Shown: piece after piece, positions 4,978 through 5,751 of the stretch | Layout of the letters: each line of letters begins with the position of its first letter | How positions within the stretch are numbered: the first letter of the stretch is position 1 | Assembly: GCA_014384665.1 (NCBI GenBank) | Contig: JACNFI010000082.1 | Span: 1-5,751, forward strand | Direction: 5' to 3' | DNA from: Candidatus Cloacimonadota bacterium | GTDB lineage: Bacteria; Cloacimonadota; Cloacimonadia; JGIOTU-2 | DNA length: 5,751 bases | Notes under the pieces: model-generated | What the model was told of the DNA's origin: nothing | Database searches by the model: none | The model's input: the letters and a program-made list of their open reading frames with translations, nothing else | Translations under genes and position numbers: made by a program

Positions 4978-5751
4978 TTATTTTAGAAATTTGTAGTCTG
5001 AACCAACCTTTTCATAAACCTCAGACATTGTCTGCTTTGCTATCTCTTTACTTTGTGCAATTCCTTCTTTCAATATATCCTTCAAATATCCTTTATCTGC
5101 TTTTAGCTTCTCTTGTTTTTCTCTGATAGGAGCTAATTCTTCAATAATATTGTTTGAGAGTATTTTTTTACATTCAATACATCCAATACCAGCAGTGCGG
5201 CATCCCTGTCTGACTTTTTCTATCTGCTCTTTTGTAGAGAACAGCTTATGTAAGGAAAACAAATTACAAACTTCTGGATTACCCGGGTCATTACGACGAA
5301 TTCTCTGTGTGTCAGTTACAGCAGTTGATAATTTCTTCCAGATTTCTTCTGGTGTGTCATCAAGATAAATGCAATTTTCCAGAGATTTGCCCATCTTACT
5401 TTTTCCGTCTAAACCTTTTATGAGAGCGCCTGAACTGATTATTTCTTTTGGTTCTGGGAAAGTCTCTCCAAATGTATTATTAAATCTTCTGACAATCTCG
5501 CGACAGAGTTCAAGATGAGGTAGTTGATCTTCGCCAACTGGCACCGCATCTGCTTTATAAAGGATTATATCTGCTGCCATTAGAACAGGGTAGTCCAGCA
5601 GACCCATATTTAAACTTGTGCTGAACTGTTTAGCCTTATCTTTGAAGGTTGGGACTCTTTCCAGCCAGGAGATTGGAGTGATTGTATTCAAAATCCAGGC
5701 AAGTTCTGTATGTTCTTTGACTTGAGATTGAAGCATTAAAATACTTTTCTT
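4978..5751 (-). CDS. trpS: Tryptophanyl-tRNA synthetase, N-terminus beyond window
   Basis: The visible 257 residues are the C-terminal three quarters of a class I TrpRS, which charges tRNA-Trp using ATP in the cytoplasm. The frame is open to the right edge (KKSIL precedes the first Met at 5736), so about 70 residues with the HIGH-type signature are missing. Visible motifs, numbered from the window edge: QSQVKEHTELAWIL (8-21), YPVLMAADI (54-62), the tryptophan-site segment VPVGEDQ (70-76), and the second ATP signature as KMGKS (119-123), a variant of KMSKS. Cysteines at 162, 184, 191 and 194 follow C-x21-C-x6-C-x2-C, very close to the C-x22-C-x6-C-x2-C that holds a [4Fe-4S] cluster in Thermotoga maritima TrpRS; the context GCRTAGIGCIECKK fits that subgroup. 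The stop is 116 bp before secG. Confidence 0.96.
   Translation of the reverse strand, partial: KKSILMLQSQVKEHTELAWILNTITPISWLERVPTFKDKAKQFSTSLNMGLLDYPVLMAADIILYKADAVPVGEDQLPHLELCREIVRRFNNTFGETFPEPKEIISSGALIKGLDGKSKMGKSLENCIYLDDTPEEIWKKLSTAVTDTQRIRRNDPGNPEVCNLFSLHKLFSTKEQIEKVRQGCRTAGIGCIECKKILSNNIIEELAPIREKQEKLKADKGYLKDILKEGIAQSKEIAKQTMSEVYEKVGSDYKFLK

Noticed and set aside
5150..5368. 72-codon plus-strand frame
   Set aside because: It is antisense to trpS and has no independent support.
5734..5736. ATG at 5736 as the trpS start
   Set aside because: The frame is open to the window edge and the preceding residues fit the TrpRS core; starting here would remove the N-terminal ATP-binding region.

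Overview
The window is AT-rich and all recognisable genes lie on the minus strand. It looks like a chromosomal fragment of an uncultured Gram-negative bacterium. A gingipain-type (C25) exported protein, an LVIVD-repeat lipoprotein and several short palindromic or tandem repeats in one long spacer fit the Bacteroidota/Cloacimonadota/WOR-3 part of the tree. This placement is inference from gene content and style only; I cannot run a phylogeny.

Layout in transcription order (right to left): the 3' part of trpS (5751-4978), with an apparent iron-sulfur cysteine motif; a 116-bp spacer holding two TTGACA boxes; secG (4861-4499); 12 bp later tRNA-Leu (4486-4398, CCA encoded); 30 bp later tRNA-Arg(ACG) (4367-4294). 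The secG-tRNA-Leu pair matches the secG-leuU arrangement of E. coli, but the anticodon reads AAG instead of the usual bacterial GAG. Next comes a gene-free stretch of about 620 bp (4293-3670). It holds a 7-bp tandem repeat, several perfect hairpins, and a 226-bp element with TTAACCRCAAAG terminal inverted repeats that looks like a degenerate MITE carrying inserted palindromes. It ends in an AT-only 38-bp palindrome placed where the core promoter of the next gene should be.

The last transcription unit is a putative two-gene operon for exported proteins: an LVIVD-type beta-propeller lipoprotein (3669-2659) and, 18 bp downstream, a large C25-family protein (2640 to beyond position 1; 880 residues visible). 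I translated the C25 frame codon by codon and it is open throughout. The protein has a signal peptide, a propeptide-like region, the C25 catalytic fold with the nucleophilic Cys, an Ig-like domain and at least two 114-residue beta modules. The residue aligned with the catalytic His of gingipain is Tyr, so it is either a divergent peptidase subfamily or a pseudopeptidase.

The housekeeping half (trpS, secG, two tRNAs) serves translation and protein export. The other half encodes a probable surface protein pair that would depend on Sec export.
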